From: Arthrobotrys musiformis
Taxonomy: Eukaryota > Ascomycota > Orbiliomycetes > Orbiliales > Orbiliaceae
NCBI GenBank assembly: GCA_036971715.1
Contig: JAVHJL010000004.1
Span: forward strand, 4,216,001-4,280,000
DNA: 64,000 nt
Direction: 5' to 3'
The notes beneath the pieces are model-generated. The model was not told the DNA's origin and did not search any database. It saw nothing but the letters and a program-made list of their open reading frames with translations. Both the position numbers and the translations under genes were made by a program. This document shows positions 11,341 through 24,700 of the stretch, piece after piece. The stretch's first letter is position 1. The number at the start of each line of letters is the position of its first letter.

Positions 11341-14203
11341 ACTCTCGGCTGCAACCTGGTTACTCTAACAAAGTTTTTTGGCGTCAGAAAGCCACATACC
11401 GAACCATTCCGGAGTTTTCACTGCATAGTGGCGTTAGTAAATGCGGAACGCATAGCATCAATCGCGAACAACAAACTATGTACCTTCAGGTACAGTCTGG
11501 GGGTGAGACAAAATAAATTACGACTTCATGACTCTCCTAAACCTTATCACCAATCTGCTTTACGACATTGCATAATTTAGGTTTGCTCGCTTTTCTTACC
11601 TTGATTCAAACGGACACAGCGAAGGATTCATCATCTTTAAATAATTTCACGATAATTTAGACGAGGGAAGGCTTTTTCTTTTATGGGATATTTTGCATCG
11701 TACCTTCGCTTCTTTTTCATTCCGGTCTCCTACAGAATCTTATTCTCTGTTCATATTAACCTTGGGGCGCGCAAATACAATTGGTCACTTCTGTTGCGGT
11801 TTCTCATCTTTTTGGTTCGATCATTGCATATTGTCTATCGGTCTTTTTTTGTTTTGGCCTCTTGCTAGCATTTGTTTCGGTATATCTTACTTTACATCGT
11901 ACATACATACACGCAGACATTCGATCTGACTAGCATACTAGCGATTTGGTTTACATGGGTTCGGATACCTTCATCAGGCACATATAGAGAGGGGAACTTG
12001 GTTACCTTCCTTTTTTTTTTTTTTTTTCCATATTTTTCTTTTTTCTTTTCAAAATATACAGTACTGGCTTGTTCATAATCTAAAAAGATAAACTGCTTTC
12101 ACCTCTACAGAGTCCTCCCCTTCGATTAACCTGATCTAGATATCGGACCAACAACTCCGCCTTCTCATTCCCCATATCCTTGTTGCAGCCGTCCAAAAGA
12201 GGTGCCTCATGCACGCTCTTACCATGCTCAACCCCGATTGATCAAGCGTGTCTACTTATAAGCTCAGCCTGCGACAAGGAAACCGTTTTACTTATTTGCA
12301 TAAAAGACGGAGTATATTCCGCTATATCCCGAGCGGCTTATGACGCCCTCTTCGAAGCTTCACCTTTGTTTTTTTGTTTTTCTTTCTTTTTGCCAAAAAT
12401 TCAAAACCTTCGTCGGCCGGAAGCTTAGGATACACTGGACTGTGCGTCTGCGTTGCGCTGAGACAAAATCCAACATGACCAGGAATATGGCAGCCATTGT
12501 CCACGTCAATCCGACTGAGATTTTCAGGGATATCCCTGTGGTAGCTTATCTCGAGACGAAAGGGAAATCGCCAAAACATATTAAACTCGGCCGGTTCGGA
12601 GCCGACTAAATTTAAGCTTAATTTCTTCAGGTATGTGAAAATGGCAATTTTTTTTGAATAAGAATCGATATCTTGATATTTCGGAAAACTTTTTTTTTTT
12701 ATTATTTACAGTAACTAACTCCTCGTCTTCCACCTTATCGTCCGGCAATTGGGGGCCGGGCCTTTTTTTTTTTTTTTTTTTCCACCAACAGCTATATTAC
12801 AGGCATTATGGCTGTCCAGCCTTAAAGCTGGGCATCCTTCCCAGAAACGGTAAGCTCCCCGGGCCCCGAACCCTGGGGCCGTGCTGTAAATTACGTTGTG
12901 GGGAAAACTTGGTACGATGGCTGGCAAAAGGCGGCCACGCCGAGGGCAGATCGCAGTCCCATGCTTGTTCCGGAGAAACTAGTAACAAAAACTACTCGGA
13001 AAGAGGAGCCGGCTGCATTTTCCATGTATAAAACACCGAAACAAAAACATCTGCTGATGGCCGATTGCGATTTGCCTAAGTCGGAGCCGTTAGTTTCGGC
13101 GATGGAGAGCAGTGGGTCATCTGCGCCATGGCTCTGGGGTCAAAACAAAATTTTTTTTGTGAGCAGCACATCTACCCCGAGTTCCTACGGAACTGTTTTA
13201 TGATAAACGTCGTATGATATCGTATGTATGTCGTATGTACAGTGCATGTACCATATACTTTCCTACTCCAGTTTCTGACACGATTCCCCCACTCAAAAAC
13301 GGTGGCCTAGCCAGCTGGAGAAAATTTAAACGAAAATGGGGCTTCGAAATTTCAAACCGACGAAAGTTTCAACAAAGACTATTGGGGAACAACGAGAGCG
13401 ATACCCAGGCCCTTTTTCAGGAACCGGATGCGCTAAATTTATAAAGTGACGGAATAGACAAAGTCATGACGGCTTTTCGATAGATCTACCACAATCGGAA
13501 AAGTCACCTTGCGTTGGAAATACCAATATTTCTAGGGAATTAACTACATACTAAGTGTTGCTTAATATCAGCCAATTTTATGGCTAAGCTATGCTGGATT
13601 TATAGAGCAAAAGAGGAAGAAACTTACGTGCGTATGGGATGTGATCACAAAAATGGGCGATCAGTTCCCACTAGGCCATATTGGATCGCAGTTGAAACGA
13701 ACAAGTCTGCAAAGTGAATACCGTGACCAGGCTATAGAATTCTAGCTAATCCCAAAATTGCGAGACTGCGCTGTACTTTGCATATAGCTCCGTTACTTTC
13801 CTCACATTTGTCCAGGTACGAGGTATACCGGTATGGACTCGTGGTTGCAATGTGAATCTCTATTAAACTTAAAATCGTGACATCTATTTAGGCCTAGTTA
13901 AGGAGTTGCATGGTATGCATGTATGTCGTTATCTACGGGGAGTAGCAGATTTATAATTATATGAATCAATATGAGATTAAGATTGGCCTTGAAAGTATAA
14001 CATGTCGCCTAGTGCCCGTCCGATATCTAAACTAAATATTCCATAGTGATAATTAACTTTAAAACAATATAATAGCATAAACGTTATTGTCTGGGAACGA
14101 CCCTGTTCTATCGTCATTGCATATAAGAAATATACAGAATCGAAATTAATCAGGCGACTTTTGCAGAATTAACATTACGAAACGAGTGGAAGATAAGAGG
14201 TTT
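11341..14203. other. Long intergenic region with T tracts
   Basis: About 2.9 kb between convergent genes with no convincing coding region. T tracts occur at 12011-12027 and 12763-12781. The part from 11680 to 12060 is T-rich and is probably 3' UTR or spacer. A CGTATGT-type repeat lies near 13206-13240. The segment 13450-14150 is AT-rich. Open frames here are short, low-complexity and show no domain. Confidence 0.55.
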
Positions 14204-16565
14204 CTATACAGCGATCGCGGGCTCCAGGTGGATGCCTTTCTCCTTTGCCTCCGCCTCTTTCTTTTCCTTCTCGGCTTTGATGTTTTTCCATTCAAGGAAG
14301 CATGAAGCGACAAACGCGCAGCATGCAAGTGCCACATCGAGTCTATATGTATCTTTCAAGCCGACCATGTAGGCCCTTCGCACATCCGGAAGCCGATCTG
14401 ACAACCCGAGGTTGGAAAGAACGTCTTTGATTTCAGTAGCGCCCGAGAGCAGGAAAACAGCCGACGGAACTTCGGGAATGAAGCGTTCGAGGCCTTCCTT
14501 CAGCCCATTCGAGAAAATATTCTGGCCAACTGAGATGAAGAGGGCACCACCCAGAGATTGCTAAGGTACATGTGCGTTAGCGAGATGGCTCATCGACTAT
14601 ACATTTCTGAAGGAAAATACTTACGAAGAAAGTAATAATAGCCGTTCCAACCGGGATATCGTCGATGTGCAGAACGGTCTGGACGGCGAGAATCGGAACC
14701 TGGAAACCAACGCCCACACCAAGACCTGCAATGACCTGGTATCCAATCCAATGTGCGGAATTCGTGTCAACATCGAAAGTGGTGATGAGGCCAGCACCAA
14801 CGGAAAATAGAACCATGCCGCCAATCAGGAAGGGGGTGTAGTATCCGAGAGCTGTTATCAACCCTCCCGAAATAATACTAGTCAAGACACAGCTGAGAAG
14901 GATTGGAAGAACTTGAATACCAGACTTAGTTGCGCTAGACCCCTTAACAGATTGGAAATAAATGGGGAGGTAGTAAACGTCCACGAAAAAAGCGGCTCCG
15001 AAGAAGCATGCAAAGATTAGACTGGCAAGAACGGTACGTTGTTTCAAGATTCTCGGGGGTAGTGTCGCAGCTTCACCAAGTTTCCATTGGGAAAAGATAA
15101 AGATAATTATCAGACCACCAAAGCAGACGAAAAGACCAATGATTTTGGCGTTGTTCCAAGGGTAGGTGACACCTCCCCATTGGAGGGCAAGGAGGAGGGA
15201 AACGACAGCTGGGATCAAAATTGCGGCACCAATTAAGTCAAGCTGGCGAACGCGCTCGAGAACTGTCAACCCTTCTGGGTTTGCCTCACGGGGTATCTTA
15301 AGAACCAACAATACGACCGCAACTGAAACTGCACCCAATGGGAGATTGATGTAGAAGCACCATCTCCATGAAATATGGTCGGTGAAGGCACCTAGAAACC
15401 CATTCCAAAATTAGACAGATTTATCTAAGGCATGTAGGGGTGCCATGGTTCAAGAGGCCTAGGAGATATAGGAGATATCACTTACCACCGAGCAATGGGC
15501 CGACAATACTCGCAATACCCCACATAGAGGCAATGGAGGCGAAGGCCAATGGCCTCTTTTGGAGCGGCAAGACATATGCGAGAATCACGATACCACCGGA
15601 AAAGATACCGCCGACACCGAGCCCTAAACAACAAAACCCGGTTAGCCATTTGATTAAATCCGTATACCCCGAAATTATCCAGAAAATCACACCCAGAATC
15701 CCAAAATGGAAAACCGAGACCCCATCCAACTCAAAATACGAAGTGACGGGATGGGCTTACCAGCAATCGCGCGTCCAATAATCAAAGCCGTGCTGTTTGG
15801 CGCAATACCACAGATCAGGGAACCGAGTTCAAAAAGGAATATAGCCGTGAGAAAGGTCCCTTTGATACTGAAAATTTTGTAGATGCGGCCAAATCTAATT
15901 CGAAAATAGGTCAGTATTATCCATTTGGTCATAGCAAAGTGGAAAATTGGGCAGTATTACATCCAAGTTAACCGTTTGGATGTAAAAAGCGCGATAGGGG
16001 GGCTTACGTCGGCTGCAAAGCAGTTGAGGTCAGAAAGTATGCACTGCCGTACCAGCCAATATCGTCGATAGACTTGAATCGATCTGTGATCTTGGGAATA
16101 GCGGTTCTAAATAATCATAAGCAATCGCCAAGCGGTTAGCCGACGTTTCTCCATTCTTCGCCTATTCCGCTCATGGATTCGTCGGGCGGAATGTTCATGT
16201 GAACCCACATGGCCAACAAGTGTTTCCGCATGGAGCTCCACCGTTCGATCCAGTTCGAGGGAGAAAACAAAGAAAACCAGCCGGGGCGATCAATCGATAA
16301 CTAATACGTACGCGATAATAGTTTGATCTAGGGCGACCAAAAAAACCGCCAACATCAAACCAACGAGAATCAAGAGAACTTTAGGGCCGCTGGGGTAGAC
16401 TATCTCTTCCTCTGGAGGATTCCCTCCGCGCGATAGAACCTTTGCTAACTCCGCAGGCTCATCGATGGCTTGCTCGACGCCCTGGGCGACTTTCTCCTTG
16501 CTATCCATTTCCGGCGCGCTGACGCTTGGCGCAGCAGTATCGTCGTCGGTCGAGTGTGCAACCAT
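14204..16565 (-). CDS. MFS multidrug exporter (DHA type, 14-helix class)
   Basis: Six exons on the minus strand (16565-16312, 16106-16008, 15894-15761, 15623-15486, 15391-14625, 14560-14204) give 582 residues, normal for 14-helix fungal efflux proteins. It exports drugs or metabolites by H+ antiport at the plasma membrane; the substrate is unknown. Visible motifs are LALDQTIIATAIPKITDRF in helix 1, DIGWYGSAYFLT, the FGRIYKIF loop (motif A region), IGRAIAGLGVGGIFSGG, and GPLLGGAFTDHISWRWCFYI (motif C/D2 region). About 14 hydrophobic segments can be counted. The N-terminal 75 residues and C-terminal KAEKEKKEAEAKEKG are hydrophilic and cytosolic. It resembles exporters found in toxin and antibiotic clusters, but no biosynthetic gene is adjacent, so a general detoxification role is as likely. 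Confidence 0.93.
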
Positions 16566-18665
16566 TTAGACCCCAAATTCGAAGTAGTAGCACTTATTGA
16601 ATGAAGGAGGGTCGATCCGTGGAAGTGTAACGAAGGATTGTTATAGAGAAGGAGGACGCCAGCGAGTATTTATTTTAGCCTCAGCCCGGTCAGTAGCCGT
16701 TGGATCGCTATGGTGACACGCCGTAGTCTTCAAGCTCTCGTCGTGTGCAGTGACCCTAACTAGGAAACTGGCTCCCAAAAGAGCTTTTGTGCGCTGAAGC
16801 AGACTGTGCAACCTCAGATTTAAGTTGATGGTACTTTACACAAAAAGAGTCTGGAATCGCGAAGAAAATTGGTGATGCTTCGAAGCCGTTATATACACAT
16901 CTACGGAAATAGAGAAAAAGGTGGGATTTGGGAATAGACGTCGTTACTTTTAACTTTCATTTGTGCTGGAGGGAATGATCTTCCCTAGGGAAAAATCTTA
17001 ACGTTCCTCTCTCATAATACAAAAAAATAAAGAAAAAAAAAACAATTAAAATTTTCTTTTGTTCGCAATACAATACACGCTCTAAGAACGACCGCGGAGC
17101 AATCGTGGTGTCGGCCATCGGGATTCTCGACCCACCGATTATCAAATCATTGCAAACTTTTGCTTGAAAAGGCGCTAGGTTCCCCTGGCGTCCAGGCGAA
17201 TTGGGTGCAGCTCAGTCTGGGGTGGCCCAGCTGTGCGAAAGGTGTATGGTCACTAAGGTCCTTGGCAAGCCCTACATAGGCTAGCCTTCCGTACCAACCA
17301 CACTCGATCCAATGGCCCCTGGTTCCAGCATGACTCTCTTGACGTCGGATCGTGGACAGGAAACTAATTTTGGCCTGTGCGTCGGAGAAACCCTATCTCA
17401 AAGATATTTGAAGACTAACGTTATATTATCCAGACACGAGTAACGTTGACGGTCAGCCTAAGTGCGACAGAACACCAGGAGACCAATTGAATATCAATAT
17501 GTATATTTTAAGTATTTACGTTCAGCTCTCAGCATAAGATTTACTCTGGATCGAAGTCAACCGCGGGCCAAATTCCAACCGTAAATATCGAAAGAAGCAC
17601 GCCCAAGACCCAAATTCTCAATTTTCTTGGAGGTTGCGGGGCCTGCTAATCGGATCCGTTCCCATCGAGTTAGTTTTAGAGCCGAGAAATCGCTAAGTGT
17701 TTCGAGCCGCCAAAACGAAATAAACTCGAGCTTAGTCACAAGTCGGCCGAGACACGAACTTGTTGCATAGAACAGTAGCTAAAATGAAGCCTGGCGGAGG
17801 GATTATTTGCCCGAATTCAACCTATTTGGCCTGCGGATTCACGCTTTGAGCACAATGCTGACTAACTGCGGACAGCTCGTGATCACATAATAAGCCTGAA
17901 TTAAGACGATCTAATCTCAGCGATCAAGCATCCAGACGATGCATCACGAATCATGCCACCAGGATGTCGGTTTGGTAATCCCCGTTCCGCCGACCGTTTC
18001 AACTTCCTTTTTCATGTGTCTGCAGCTAGCTGACCACGTTTATTTGCAACATGAATTCGTCATCAGATTGTGTTGCTCACGACGACTCAACTAAGGTCGT
18101 CGAGTTGATCAATTGAATTCAAACCAGAAAAATCGTAAGTTTAAGGTATCATTTGTGTTTGGAATGTGAAGCGGGCAGCTAAGTCCCGACATGCGGTATG
18201 ATTTTTTTTCTCGCTGAAACTTGGCTCTGCCCATGTAGGCGTTTTCCATATCGAGAAATCAGCTAATTCCGTTAACTGCGGTAGCAGCGTTAAATGCGAA
18301 GTTCATATACGTTAACACCACGCCCACGTATATGCAGCTCCGATAGCCTGAATGAAATCTCGGGCATATATGAATAACGAATTATAACAATTGAGGTTGC
18401 ATATCCTCCCAAATTTTGCAGGCCTTCTTCGTACCTTAATTGCAAATTTTAAAAGCGTTTACGTACGCTTAGGTGCTTGTGACTGAACACCGATACACAC
18501 ACGTGTGGAAATATATCTTAGTTTTCCTACTCTTGGCTGCATTTACACTAGAATATTCGTAGCTTAACATAAATATAAACTTTTAGTGTAGGGATACGAA
18601 AATCATTATTTAGGAGCAATCATGATCAAACTGCGAAGCCCAGCTCAGTCCACCGCGGGACCAGC
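16566..18665. other. Intergenic region upstream of the MFS gene
   Basis: About 2.1 kb. The part next to 16566 is the MFS promoter and contains a TAAAATAAATA-like element near 16666-16678 on the minus strand. A frame of 60 codons at 17557-17739 on the minus strand has no start context or domain and is not called. The segment 18200-18600 is AT-rich and probably contains the 3' UTR of the NLR-like gene. No transposon ends or tRNA are seen. Confidence 0.55.
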
Positions 18666-21600
18666 TCAGTCAGCATCCCTTACGTATGCTAGAGGACTGA
18701 AGGGTAAAATTGCGTCGTCGTTTAGCATTCTAGCCTTAATAGCCCACCTTGACTCGGACGTCGGATCTTGTTTTAAGTTCAAGACTTGCGGCGCTCCAGC
18801 GGTGGCATGCCTAAACCTTAAAAACGTCTCCTTTATTTCCGGAGAAATACACGCCATCTCGCAAGGGTGCCGACAATCCTCGTCAACTATACCTTGATCT
18901 GCACCAATTTGGAGTAGTAGCTTGATGGTTTCGAGGTTCCCTTCGAGGACTGCTACATGGAGGGGTGTCCGACCGTAGGCATCCTGGACGTTTAAATTGG
19001 CACCTTCCGCTGCCATGTATTTCAAAATTGTTAGACGAGCTGCGGTGGCAGCTGAGTGAGCTACAGACCACCCTGCCATGTCAGATGCGTCCATATCCGC
19101 ACCCTGCGAAGCCAGGTATATGAAAACATTATCTTGTTCCTCCTCAGCAGCAAAGTGAAGGATTGTGTAGCCCGTAAAATCCTTTGTATCACTATCGAAT
19201 CCTGCTCTTGATGATGTAGGTATCGCTTCAACATATTCTTTAATCGAGCCCAACTGTCCAGATCCCACCAAACCCCAAAGAATGTGCCTTTCGGGGTATA
19301 AGTCTTGAAATGTGTTTTCAGTACCCCTGTAAATGCTGTTGCGTACTACTCTCTTGAATTGGAAACCTCGACCGTTGGAGATTGGCCTGAAATTTGACTC
19401 GGTCAACTTGACATCGTAATCCGGTTTGCAGTCTCGCGGCCTCTGCGTCGTTTGTGAGTCATTCTGCCGGCAGTCGCTGCAAAACAAAGCCGGGCAGCAT
19501 CTCACGCAAACAAAGGCGGAGGCCATGTAATCGATCTCTTTTCCACAGAGCGAACATTGACCTGAACCCTTTCCTCCCTTTTTATCCACCAACAGAGCTT
19601 TCTCATGGCCCCGCACTAGCACTGCAAATTTCTTGAAGCCTGCGTGCATAAGAATGTGATACATTGCACTCGGGACCTCCAATTTATACCCCGGGGGCCG
19701 GTAACTTTGTGATCTAAGCCAATAGTATATGAGAACTTCTGCCTCTTCCGTCTCTTGCTTTTGCTGGAATAGAATTTGGCCATATCGCGTGGAGTGATTT
19801 GGGAGCGGTAGTCGTGAAACGTCACTACCTCGACAACGTAGTAAGCTTACATGCCTCCCGCGGTAATCTAGTAGATTCATATCCGTGCGCGCCAGCAGAG
19901 GCTCTAATACGCCGTCAGCATATCCCAGGGTGATTGCGAGTGCGAGTGGTGTAAGTCGCATGTAATTAAGTGCGTTCGCATCGGCCCCATATTCTAGTAG
20001 TAAATTCACAACGGAGGCCGAGCATGTAACTGCGGCATGGTGTAATACAGTGCCGTGGTACGAATATGGTTCGTTGATTGTGTCTTTAAGGCCAGATTCC
20101 AACAAGTATCTGAGAAACCGGAGCTCGATACCTGCCGAAAGCGCTCTGAACAATATTGGCGGTGAAGTGGACCGCGGACGAAAGTCCAGTTTTGCGCCAC
20201 CTTGAATTAAAAGTTGAGCCGATAAACTCGAGCCCCTCATAATAGCACAGGCCAGCGGGGTCATTCCAGAAAAGTCAATTGCGTTAATGTCAAATCTGGA
20301 ACTGTATTTGAGCAAAATTTCGACTATCAAAGAGTAATTTTCTTTAGCTGCGAAATGTAGGATGGTGGTGTTGCTGTGGTCGCTCCACTCGAGGCTTATG
20401 TCGTTTTCGATAAAGGATTGAAAGGCTCTTATAATAAACTCTGCTTCCATTGACTCTGCTTCTTGGGTATGAAGATTGACATCGTAACGCAGGAGCTGGA
20501 ATAGAACGTCCGGGTCGTAATCGGCAGGATCGCAGCTGAATGCTTGGGACATTATTTCAACCAGTTTCCCCGGACCATATTTCCCTGATAATATCTCCAG
20601 GATATCCGTCACACCACCTTCAGGAATTTCGTAGTCGGAGTCGTCTAGTTCATCCACATCTTCCTCTTGTTCGCCATCTAGTTTTGCGAGTTGGTACCGC
20701 ATTTTGTCTCTTTGGAGCCGTGCACCCCCAATTTGGTACTTCCCTGGTTCGCCTTTCCAGGCGTTTCCCTCAAGTTTGATGGATCTCTGCACCACTTCCA
20801 GACCCCTTTCTGGATTCCCAGTATCCCAATAACTCTTGCTAACTTTGCAAGTAAGGTCATAGAGACGTATTGGGTCCTTCACAGGATCAAAATCCCACAG
20901 ATCCAACGCTAATTGGGAAGTTTTTAGGTAGCGGTCAGAATCTCGAACAAGTTTGAGCCCCATAGCCAGGTTTTCTAGTACCGATATGGCGCCCTGATAT
21001 TTTACAAAGGGGTTTTCCGGACTTGATCTGAAGAATCCTAATCGGTCGACATGGTCAAAGTAGTTCCGTAGGTGCGATGCCATTTCGCCGCTATAAAGCT
21101 GTGGCCATGCCTCTAGCCAGCCTCCGGGATCGCTTAGGCACATGCCTACAAATAGGAGACACTCTGTTTCTTGAGTCGCACTCAGGTGACGCTGGATCCA
21201 AGTCTGGATGATTGGATGCGGTAATAGTCTGGACTGATTCGTTTCCGCGTCCGCGGTGTAATTTATAATGCCAAAAAAGCGAAGGAGACCCCAAATATGA
21301 TCCGTATTTTGGACCAAGTTCCTAGCCTCCACGCCTGTAAAATATTTAAAATCAAACGTTTGACTTTGAGCCCTGCTTTTCTCGTAGTACTTCACCCACT
21401 TTTCGAGAGTCCAATTTGTTGTATCCGTGGTGGGCAGGTAGTCTTGAGACTGGGGTTTCAGGCTTGCACTTGTTGACGTTACTCCCGCGGTGGGACTGAA
21501 ATGCCCTAGAATTGCAATAGCCATCCTAGACGCACTATTAACTGCTTCTACCTTAGCGAAAGTAAGGTTTACCACGGATAGGATGTAATTTGCTACATCG

Positions 21601-23637
21601 AGGCTATTGGCGTAGGCGAGAAAATCTTCGCGCTGGAATTTAGGCATGCTGAGATCGCTCGACAAACTCGGGATATCGCCAGAGCTGCCTGTAAAGCCTG
21701 TAGAATAGGTGGCTGCACCAATCATGTTTAATGCGAAAGGATTTCCCCCCAGCTTCCGGTTGACAATTTCCACATCGTCTAAACCTATTGGGCCAGAATA
21801 CTGAACTGCATTTTTCCCTAGTCGTCTTGTTTGCGTAATAATTTGGAAAGCTCCGGCATCGCAGACTCCTTGGATTTCAAGCAAATTTGATGGCCGCCCT
21901 CTCGGCTCTGTTGTCGTGACAATTATTTGGCCGTTGGGAGCTGCCAGCTTTTCTATACCTCCGATTTCGAACTGAAGGTCATCGAGAACGACTAGCCAAG
22001 GGCGTGCTGAAAGCGCGGCTAGTCGTTTCGTTATGCCACGTATAGCAGCTCTGAGTGCTATGCGGGTAATTTGTCCAGACGGGTTTTGAAGGCTGTGGAG
22101 TTCATGCTCCATGTAGGGGCAACGGAACGATAGTTCGTTATAGATTAATCTGAGCGATTCGAACATCATAATCCGATGTGTGCACTTCACCCATAAAGTA
22201 GCCGAATAAATATTCTGCTGTTCCGGCTCCTTGATGTACTGCAGGACTAATTCCGACTTACCCATACCCCGTAAGCCATATATCGTTAAAGACTCTCCTA
22301 CTACTAGATTGCCATTACTCTGTAAGACTCTTTTAATTGCGGCCAATGCGGTTTCCCTCCCGAAAAAGTTGCTTGCGGGAGAAGGGAGGTACCACCGGAG
22401 GAGGGGATGCGGGTCTGGAGGTGGTATCTGGTCACCAAAAGATGTGCTTGCAGCCGTCGTAAACTCTGTTATCCGACGCCATAAATGATGGAATCTTATA
22501 TCACCAAGATCATTGGGGCTGGTTAGAAGATGATGTTGGCAGGCCATCCCAGTGGGGAATTCGTCCTTGATACCGATTATCGTAGCGGCGGGGGGTACGA
22601 TCTGTTTAGCCGATTCCAAGTCAACCTTTAAACAACCAAAAATAATGTCTTGAATCGAGGACTCAAAGCAGGATTGAAGACAAATTGCATGTACATATAC
22701 ATACACGTATTTATCCCCAGATCCAGTCTTCGTCTCTTTGTCTTCATAGAATGTTGCAATCTTGATTCGTCCCAAAATACCACAAAACTCCTCCATTATC
22801 TTCAGAAGCTCCACTGACTCGCTTTCAGCCGCAGACTTGAGCCCTGGAAAGGCCTGGTTTATAATATTCCCGACTATTTTTCCCAATCCAAGCCCGCGAT
22901 GGGGTGTACCGAGAAAAATGATCCCATAAGTCCGCTCCAAGATAGATTTTCGAGCGTCGCTATCGCTGTTGGCAAGAATTAGAGCCTAATGAAACCCACA
23001 GTGTTATCATTTAGCTGACGTATTGCATCAAAATATGAATATGGTTGTTTCTCAAGACAAAGTCCATACTCAGCTGGAGACGGGTGGTGCCTGAATCTAA
23101 GTCTGAGCAGGGATGTTCTTTCGAGATCGCAGTGCGCATTCGAGATCGAGTAGCATGGGATACATACCTGTTTCAAAACAAGCCCTCCGTAAGAGTGTGC
23201 TACTATTACCAATGGTCGGCTTCCAAAGCCTGGGCTCTCAGGCTTTGACTCCAATATTAGTATAAGCCTTCGAGGTAGAGATTCTCTGGATTTTCATGCT
23301 ATTGATCGCCAAACAGAAAGAAGTCATTCCACTTACATTCGTCCGACTATACAAAAGCCGCTCTAAAAGGGCCTTGCCATGCTCTTTTATCATCGACACA
23401 ACCGACCCCCCCCGGATGGAAAGGGCCTTCGTCGGTCATGGAAGTGTCCAGGTATTCAAATTCTCTGACCCGAGCCAGGGGTGAAATGCTCCGGAGTAGA
23501 GAGTCCGGCCACTTGCTGGGAGCCCTGTATCCAAACTTCCCTGTGCACCTGTAGCTCCAGTTTTCTCGTTCATCATTTGAAACTAGGCCGGGTATGAATA
23601 TAACGCTGTAATGGGAAATACGTGATCTTAGTGCCAT
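18666..23637 (-). CDS. NLR-like protein: alpha/beta hydrolase, P-loop NTPase, ankyrin; frame broken once
   Basis: Minus-strand gene of about 1540 codons. Exons: 23637-23337, 23248-23168, 22985 to about 22701, and 22625-18666. The N-terminus is a DUF676/lipase-like alpha/beta hydrolase (SVIFIPGL; nucleophile elbow VAHSYGGLVLKQ; GIIFLGTPHRG). A STAND-type NTPase follows, with Walker A YGLRGMGKSEL at about 22250-22285 and Walker B-like WLVVLDDLQ. Next come a helical tetratricopeptide-like stretch, a first ankyrin block (about 20380-19860), a CXXC-type zinc element (CSLCGKEI...FVCVRCCPALFCSDC, about 19470-19560) and a second ankyrin block (about 19180-18845). Such architectures act as intracellular sensors in fungal nonself recognition or cell death; that role here is inference. 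The frame is lost at a G8 run (23406-23413) in exon 1, so full-length product needs a one-base difference. An ATG just downstream (23391-23393) could start a truncated form. Confidence 0.85.
22626..22700 (-). other. In-frame 75-nt intron of the NLR-like gene
   Basis: Between GTGTAT and GTTGAC the minus strand has a GTATAT donor (22700) and a TTTAAAG acceptor (22626). The segment has no stop and is a multiple of three, so it reads through, but its translation interrupts the hydrolase-to-linker region (KTGSGDK to VDLESAKQI) with an unrelated Cys/Ile-rich insert. An alternative donor lies at 22706 (81 nt, also in frame). Confidence 0.6.
23406..23413 (-). repeat. G8 homopolymer with frame loss
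   Basis: Eight consecutive C on the plus strand (G on the coding strand). Upstream the hydrolase frame runs through FEYLDTSMTDEGPFHPGG. Downstream, the frame that continues the helix (KALLERLLYSRTN) and joins exon 2 in phase is offset by one base. No workable intron (a candidate would be only about 23 nt) explains the shift. Confidence 0.7.
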
Positions 23638-24700
23638 GATATATCTCTGAAAAAATTGTATCTGACTGGAGGAGCCTTACTCTACATTTGGAATATCTAG
23701 GTTTTCGTCAACTTCGGATTGGTCGGGCTGACTCTCCTGAGTGTTCCAATGCTAACGAGCTGAGGTTAGAACTCCGATATAAAGGATGGTGAAAGCATCT
23801 AGAATTAATTAACTGTACCATAGGAACCCCAGCGCTAGTCATTACGGTTCTAGTTACAAGCGCTTAAGCTGGGAGTATTGGCCCCCAAAGCGCTGGCAAA
23901 ATGCAATTTGACTGCTAAATCTCACTCCTTGAAATTATAGAGCTAGATTCCTATTTTAATCCCGGAATATATTGGTCAATATAAACCTTTTGGCTGATTC
24001 ATTACACTATCCAAGGCATATATATCGGCCCAAGGCTCTAAGGGTCGATTTCTGGGTGAGTGCCTAATACTCCACGTGCACACGCAGCAGTACTAAGTGT
24101 AAGTATCAATGCAGTGGTGCTTTTGCACGATTAGCCTGAAATATACACTGATGGATAGTTTTGGACGACAGGGAAGACGTCCCTTGGTCTGGGTAGCGGT
24201 ATTGGCAAGTTCTTGGACGGTTGAAGAAGTATCTTTGTCAAAAGGATCATTTCACTTGCACTCCCTCTAGAAGACTTCAGCCCCATTGCATTGCAAAGCG
24301 GGGCAGGTGGCGTGCCAAGACAATTTGAAAACCCACGACTTGCGACATAGGATTTTATTTTTGTGCATTAGCCGCAATCTATCAACGGATGGTTAGCTTT
24401 ATGGCCCTGTGATGTCTCCTATAGTCGATATTTTTCTTTCTCACGCTGTAGAAGTGGTGCTGAACCTTACGTTATATGAGGCAAGAAAATCGCATAAACT
24501 ATTACACAGCGAGGCGTTGTCTGCTGTAAACTAGAAGACAGCTAGAAACAAGCCCTCGGATCGGTTAAAGGTTCGTAAATTCGTATTGACAAATATTGGG
24601 TATCTCTAGTCTCGGTCCCGGGTATATCTATATACATAGCGTCGTAATGATATTTCAATTTGGGGCTGTTTTGGTGGAGCCCGGGGTTAGCTGATCCTAT
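23638..24700. other. Intergenic, NLR promoter side
   Basis: About 1.06 kb between two minus-strand genes. It should hold the promoter of the NLR-like gene (right of 23637) and the 3' UTR of the DUF2439 gene. I see no coding region or RNA gene. Confidence 0.6.

Noticed and set aside
24061..24400. Two similar ATTAGCC...GATGG stretches suggesting a duplication
   Set aside because: Similarity is limited to about 30 bases with many mismatches; no flanking structure.
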